From positions 17,971,190 through 18,035,189 of the forward strand of contig NC_134985.1 in NCBI RefSeq assembly GCF_050947335.1: a stretch of DNA of 64,000 nt, in the 5' to 3' direction. Source of the stretch: Megachile rotundata (Eukaryota > Arthropoda > Insecta > Hymenoptera > Megachilidae). Of this stretch, positions 58,062-64,000 are shown piece by piece (position 1 is the stretch's first letter; each line of letters opens with the position of its first letter). The position numbers and the translations under genes were made by a program. Under the pieces are notes generated by a model. The model was not told the origin of the DNA and ran no database searches. It saw nothing but the letters and a program-made list of their open reading frames with translations.

Positions 58062-60924
58062 AACGACGAGGCGGTCGCTCGTTGATCCTCGATGCTCGCT
58101 CGATCGAATCGCTCGCGTGCTTGTTTCCCTTCGATCGGCTACTCGCCAAACGCATCACCTGTCGCATCGCATTCGATTAATCTCTCGGACCCCGAAGGAT
58201 CTCGACAGCGCGCAGCCAGCACGCGACGCCACGATTTCCTTCGAACTCTTTCAGCTTTCGTAATACCGTTTCGACGCTCCATCGCGTTTTCTTCTCTTCA
58301 CGCAACTCCTTATCGATTTCCTTGCTATCTCGTGCCGCGGATGTCGCGCGTAAGGCCGCGGATACCTGTGCTAGGTGCGCGCGAACAAATTTGTCGCGCG
58401 AAACGCGATTATTTCGAACTGACGCGACCTCGAACGACCACGAACGAAACAAGAAAAAAGGATCAAACTTTCGACGTCGTAATTCATCGGAGTATCTTTC
58501 TAAGCCCTCTAAGTCGATAGGAGAACGTTCGTGATTTATTGCATGGATTAGAAAATCAGATTCTTAGAATAAAATCGAGCAGAAATTAAATGTCGAATAA
58601 AATCGAGCAAGGTTCGTTTTAATTTTAAGAGGAAGTAAAGGAAGAACTCGAGAAAGGATGCGTTAGAAAGTTATCTCTGTAGGAGGCAGGGAGCTCGATT
58701 ACGAGTTTGTTCGATGTTTGGCCGGGTCACTCGATCGATTCGAGTTTAATCCTAGTTAATCGACTCGAAGGAGCCGAGGGTTTTCGATCCTGCGGATGGA
58801 TCGGTAACGTTGCGAAACGATACTACGGTAATGCGATTTCCCGAGTGAAACTGCGGAAAGAGACCGAGGCAAAAAGAGGGAGGCAAGGATGGAAGGAAGA
58901 AAGGTGACGATAAAGAACGGAGAAAGAGAGAAATGGAGAGCGATGGAGCAGCTACAAGTTTGAAACGACTCACCTGTTGCCGACGACGAGGACGAGAATC
59001 GCGTAGCTCGCGTAGAAGCACTATAAGCACGAAGAAACCGAAAGAAGGGTAATGCGCGATGCGCGGTGGTGGCTGGGAGCACGGGAGCACGCGCGCGCGC
59101 CCGCCCGCCCGCCGCTCAGGAACGCGCCAGGAATCCGAAGGAAATCCAAACGCTACGATTAGCACCGTTCACGCACGATCGACGCACGATTCACGCGCGG
59201 TTGAAATCGACTACCGATCTCCCCTCCACTTCTCTTTTAAACGAGCTGTCTTACAAAGTCCTTTCTTCCTCCGTCTTTTCCTCGCGAACCTAAATATCTT
59301 TCTAGACTTCTTCGTCTTCGTCGTCGTCTTCGTTTTCGTCTCACCGTCAAAATCGTCCTCGTCGTCGTTGACGTCGTCGTGGTAGTCGCCGTTCTCGTCC
59401 TCGTAAGCGACGACGTCAATGTCGATAACGTCGTCGACGTTGCCGGCACGATACTCGACGACGTCGAGGTCGTCGAGATCGTCTTCGACCCCTTCCTTTC
59501 CCTAGACGATAACGTTGCCGTGCGGGTTAACGTTGTCATTGACGGGAGAACGAGAAAGTTGCGAGCAGGTGGCAAAAAGACGCATGCGCGCCCTCCGATC
59601 CTGGCTATGGTTTTGGCTACGACCTGCTCGATGTTCCGGCTCTGGCCAGGGTGTACGCCTCTGCCTGGCCTGGAAATTATAGCTCTGCCCGTAACTACGG
59701 CTACGAATCAGGGGCGAGGGGATTCAAGGATCGCGGATAGGAGATAGGGGTTAGGGGATAGGGGATAAGGGATGACGCGTGACTCCTTTGGGAGCCACGC
59801 GACGCACAGGACCAGCGAGAGACGGTTTTAGCTACTCGCGGTTTACGAGCCGCTAATTAGACTGATCACGAATCGCACATTACTACTTTGCGGAATACGA
59901 ATGTAGAGAAAGAAAGCACTAGCGTTACCGTTATAAAGATCGAAACCTCTAATGCATGGAATCGATTATTTCTCGAACTAAACGATTGTACGATCAATTA
60001 TCGAAGAAGAAATTTTGTCGTTTTAGTACTTGATCTCTGTCGATCGAAATGTGTACTGATACGGTAAGTTTGATCGCTTCGTTTTACCGACTTACCGTGG
60101 TTACCGACAGAACATTTCCTTACTCGAGTGATACACGTTATCGACATCGTTCGTCGCGCGCGAGAGGCTCAAACGTGATACAACATGTATATGCATTACA
60201 TATATCCGTAAGTATTCAGAGAATATGAATTAAAGTACGTATATATTCGTCCGAAGTGTTCTTCCTACCAAAGCAATTATAACAGCATAGAAAATTATGG
60301 AATACATCGAATATTCGAGGTTCAAATATTTTCGCGATTTGAGCATGTAGTTCAGGGTCGGTAACGTTGTCCCGTCATGCCATGTGCGGCGCGTTTGATC
60401 TCACGATGTTCGATGACAATCGCGTATGTAATTACCTTGATCTCATTTCTATCTGGATTGCAGTTTATTCGCCTGCGTTCTAAAGTCATCCAACTCGATT
60501 TTTCAAAGTCATCTCCATGTTCGATCAAAATGATTCGCGAACTTGCGTGCGTTTCACGAACTAGCCGGCTTGTCGCGTGGTCGCTCGCGCGCACCTTTCT
60601 GCTCGTTCTCTACACCATCTAGCGTTTCTCCTTTCCCTTTCTATCGAATCTCTACGCACTGCCATTGTCGTCTAACGTTTACGACCGTTTATTTCTCTGA
60701 CGACGTATTTTACGCGCGCGTGATCGAAAAATATTTATATTTCCTTTCTCCTCTCTTCTCCTTCTCTACCCCCTCCCCGTGCGGATTTCGAGTTCACACG
60801 CGCGCTCTTCGTTCCTGTCATCGTCCGTTTCAACTGTCATAGTCACCGCACTAACGCCATCAACTCTCGCGAGCATTTTTCTCGTTTGCTTTTACACGGT
60901 AAATAAGATCCGTTAGCTGGCTGC
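58062..60924. promoter_or_regulatory. Spacer between divergent SCYL2 and DCAF11 start codons
   Basis: It holds both promoters. 58060-59800 is CpG-rich, with a gcgcgcgcgcccgcccgcccg tract at 59091-59114 and a cgtcgtc/gacgacg simple-sequence region at 59305-59560. The latter produces spurious Asp/Val- and Thr/Ser-rich ORFs on both strands. A ggataggggat-like tract lies at 59735-59772. 60580-60900 is pyrimidine-rich and probably DCAF11 5' UTR. No coding gene is supportable. Confidence 0.5.
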
Positions 60925-63695
60925 ATGGGAGGCACTTATTCACGCAATATGGATATCGAACACGATCCAGGGCTCGCCGCTGTCCTGCAATACTTGATAC
61001 GCAGGTTGGTTCGACGTTATCTCTCGGACGAAAGGTTCAACGTCGTCGTCGTCGTGAATTTTTCTTTCGAGCGTGTGTACGTGCGCGCGTGATAGAGAGA
61101 GATGAACCTAGATACGAGCCGAGTGGAAAAGAGAGGGAAATGGAAAGCAAACAAAGACAGCCAACCAACGAGAATGAGAGAAATTCTAACCTCTATATGC
61201 GATTCCTAGCTGTTGCGCGTTTTCGAATCAACGCGATGATTTCCATTTTCGAAACCGTTTCTGTTTTCCTACGGGAAGTCCGCAAGATTTCGACTTTCCT
61301 CTCCTCTCGAACGAATTTGACTTTTGTTCGTTTCTTTAGCATTTCCAAGTCTCGGACACCTAACCTTCACCGTCCACTTTCTTTACGTTTCTTCGCATTA
61401 CTTCTGGACCGGTCTCTCGACGATTGCTTTTGACGTTTCTTGTTTTCTCGTTGCAGCGGCCAGCTACACATCATAGCTTCGGATCACGATGACTCGGAAG
61501 AGGAATACGCCGCAAATTCGCAACCTCCGAGAATTACGTCTTCACCGAATACGTCCAGATTAGATGTTTGTTATTTGTATACATACGATACGAGTATATT
61601 TAACTTCCTACTTATACGTCTGTTCTTTTGGCGCGTTTCTTTTTTCGTTTTTTTCAGGAAAACGAAATAAGCCTAGCCACAAAATTAGCGTGCGGATACG
61701 TGGACAGTTCACAGAAACGTAATTTGTCAGTGACGTCGATGATACAGAGGAGAGCTTTGGGTCCTAATTTCAGTACAGGAGAAAGGTGTCGAATAAGTAG
61801 TAATTTTCTACCGAATAAAATGCACCAAGTTGCTAAACACAACATCAAAGCATTTTGCGGTTCTTATTCGGAAGATGGAAGACTCTTTTTAACTGCTAGC
61901 CAAGGTAAGTTACTGCTTGTTCTCTTCCTACAATTACTTATTGTTCTTTATATCTTGACTTGCAGATAAATTCCTACGTCTATACCAAACCCACGATGGA
62001 GAGTTTGTAGAATTCAAAACTGTCCGTGCACGAGATGTCGGTTGGAGCATTTTGGACACTGCATTCAGTCCTGATGGCAACTATATAGTTTATTCCAGTT
62101 GGTCAGAGTGTTGTGAGTGAACCATACATTGCTACCGATAGAACATAATCAGGGTCCCATTTGTTTTCAATCATTCAAAAGAAAAATGTTTCTATTCATA
62201 GTGTATTTATGGCCCGTTTATGGAGACTCCAGCACGCAAGAGTCGTTGTCGTTGCGTCCAGAGGAACGAAGGTTCGGTGTGTTTTCCGTAGTATTCTCCA
62301 GCGATGGACGAGAAATTCTGAGTGGCGCCAACGACGGTTACCTTTACATATACGATCGCGAATGTCATCAACGCGCGTTCAGGGTTCGTACCAACGATCT
62401 CGCGCACGATGTTTCGATACTCATCGTCCGTCAATTTTTAGATCGAAGCTCACGATAACGACGTTAACACGGTAGTATTCGCGGATGACACGTCACAGAT
62501 TTTGTATAGTGCTGGCGACGACGGTCTCTGCAAGGTACGTTATTAAGTTCCTGGGTAACAAGCCTTTCTGCTGGATCCGTGCACGCTGGCGCTTTCTTTT
62601 CGTCTTTTTCCTTATTTTCTTTCTTTTCTTTTTTTTGCTTTTTCTTTGACTCGTTTAGGTCTGGGACAGAAGAACTCTCAACGAAACAGATCCACATCCG
62701 GTCGGAGTGTTGGCTGGACACATGGACGGAATAACGTACATCGATCCACGCGGTGACGGCCGATACCTCATCACGAACAGTAAAGATCAAACGATTAAAT
62801 TATGGGACGTGCGCGCGTTTTCGGATCACAACGGAGAACGAAACACGCGCAAGGCTGTGGCGAACCAAAATTGGGATTATCGATGGCAAAAAGTTCCGAA
62901 ACGACGTGAGTTGTCGAACGATCAATACGACGCGAAACTTTTCCTCGATGTAAAGTAACATTTTTCCGCTTTAGTGCACAAAGCGAGGAATATGCTGGAA
63001 GGTGATACCAGCATCATGACCTATCGCGGCCACTCCGTTCTTCAAACTTTAATACGTTGTCATTTCTCCCCTGCTTCCGTAACGGGTCAAAGGTATATAT
63101 ATACTGGATGCGCCGCTGGACGAGTGATAAGTAAGACAAATTATTATTTTCATTGATTACTATAAACGTTTCGATCTTAACGTTTCCCTTCGTTTCAGTA
63201 TACGACGTTTTAACTGGCAGGATAGTCAGTAGCTTAGTGGGTCACAAAGGATGCGTGCGCGACGTCAGTTGGCATCCATTCCATCAGGAGATTGTTTCTA
63301 CGTCTGTACGTATTTCAGAAACTCGTGAAATCCGCGAATGAAAAGAAGCTTAGAATCAGTCTCTCGCAACGTTTCGTTGTTACGTAAGATCGCTCTGTTC
63401 TCCTTAAACTCATCGTTACCGATCTACGATCTTGAGTTATTAGTTATACTTGGGTCCACACGGTTGATACGAAACGTTGCGGCGACGAAACCGAGAGGTC
63501 TAACAGCGATCCTAATAAAAACGAGACTATCGATTACAGTGGGATGGCGCAATCCTCAGCTGGAGATACGCTGGGAAAACCGCTCTGGACAATTCTGATT
63601 CGGAAAAGGAGATTGACGTGGAATCGCCCCCGTGCACCTTGAGACGGAGTCAACGAATAGCTGCTCAACGAGCGAAACATGCCGCGGCCTGTTGA
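60925..63695 (+). CDS. DCAF11: DDB1- and CUL4-associated factor 11 (DCAF11/WDR23)
   Basis: Ten exons: 60925-61004, 61457-61565, 61658-61904, 61966-62112, 62202-62383, 62442-62534, 62659-62905, 62975-63130, 63199-63305 and 63540-63695, 507 residues. The product is a WD40 substrate receptor of the CUL4-DDB1 ubiquitin ligase. In animals WDR23 promotes turnover of the oxidative-stress factor Nrf2/SKN-1. The N-terminus (MGGTYSRNMDIEHDPGLAAV) and acidic DHDDSEEEYA precede seven WD40-like repeats. Two of them end in WDxR boxes that contact DDB1 (CKVWDRR across exons 6-7, IKLWDVR in exon 7). Further blocks are SILDTAFSPDGNYIVYSSW, GREILSGANDGYLYIYD, GQRYIYTGCAAGRVI and CVRDVSWHPF. The basic C-terminus (LRRSQRIAAQRAKHAAAC) is preceded by an acidic DSEKEIDVES. 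It is divergent from SCYL2. Confidence 0.95.
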
Positions 63696-64000
63696 GTTCC
63701 ATAGATTCCAACCGAGAAATCGGACGTTCTCGGGAATTCGGTCTTTTCGTTCTTACGAGGAAAAAGTTAACGCGTTCGACGCACGCGACGAAACATTCTC
63801 GCTTCGACGCCGACTGACCGTACGTCGGCGTATTCGTGATAGAGAGACGCGACATTTTTCTATAAGACTGAGTCGTCATCGAACGCGTGTACTTTAACGG
63901 AATCAACGTCGCGATTCCGATCGTTTTGACGTCGCGTTGCACGAGCGACGCTCGTCTCACGGAAAGCGTGGAAAATTGCCGAGATCCACCCCGGCTACGC
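63696..64000 (+). other. DCAF11 3' flank to window end
   Basis: This is CpG-rich sequence with a short open frame on each strand and no recognisable motif. It probably includes the DCAF11 3' UTR. No AATAAA is seen before the window ends. Confidence 0.4.

Noticed and set aside
59237..59747. Asp/Val-rich and Thr/Ser-rich ORFs on both strands
   Set aside because: They are produced by gac/gtc simple repeats. There is no start context, no domain and no splice support.

Overview
The window is eukaryotic nuclear DNA, most likely from a hymenopteran insect and probably a bee. The basis is short introns (about 60-500 nt) with GT-AG borders, CpG-rich exons beside AT-rich introns, and the protein matches. 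The species call is inference. I assembled twelve protein-coding genes by hand from exon/intron structure and reading-frame continuity. Two are partial or have an open 5' end.

Layout from left to right: (1) 1-1661, minus, N-terminal part of a hobbit/KIAA0100 (BLTP2) bridge-like lipid-transfer protein, running off the left edge. (2) 3617-5701, plus, intronless ZDHHC1/11-type palmitoyltransferase with a long Ala/Thr/Val repeat. (3) 5949-8466, plus, tRNA-dihydrouridine synthase DUS1L. (4) 8897-10484, minus, haem A farnesyltransferase COX10. (5) 11949-12929, plus, SLC35D/fringe-connection nucleotide-sugar transporter. (6) about 13370-14732, plus, COQ4. (7) 16392-21442, minus, a discoidin-domain receptor whose kinase domain has lost several catalytic signatures. 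(8) 25659-27611, minus, prune (DHH phosphoesterase). (9) 28878-36684, plus, INPP4-type inositol polyphosphate 4-phosphatase. (10) 37612-42104, plus, a scabrous-like secreted fibrinogen-domain protein. (11) 43854-45606, minus, a ZAD-C2H2 zinc-finger protein. (12) 51930-58061, minus, the SCYL2 pseudokinase. (13) 60925-63695, plus, DCAF11/WDR23 (thirteenth locus if the partial hobbit gene is counted).

The genes do not form a pathway. Two encode mitochondrial enzymes (COX10, COQ4), two act on phosphoinositide or phosphate signalling (prune, INPP4), and two are secretory or Golgi-related (SLC35D, SCYL2). Several pairs are divergent and could share promoters: hobbit/ZDHHC, COX10/SLC35D, prune/INPP4 and SCYL2/DCAF11.

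The rest is unusually rich in tandem repeats and short non-autonomous elements. At least four groups of elements are bounded by TTAA and have terminal inverted repeats, as expected of piggyBac-type MITEs. In two of them internal or terminal parts have been amplified in tandem. There is also a roughly 1.1-kb satellite of 40-bp units upstream of the receptor gene, and minisatellites with 19-, 60-, 105-, 131-, 133-, 190- and 250-bp units. I see no convincing gene in 45607-51929. I found no tRNA, rRNA, CRISPR array or virus-derived gene. The most interesting signals are the degenerate receptor kinase, the MITE-to-satellite transitions, a GC-AG intron in prune, and an unidentified coding-like fragment in a DUS1L intron.
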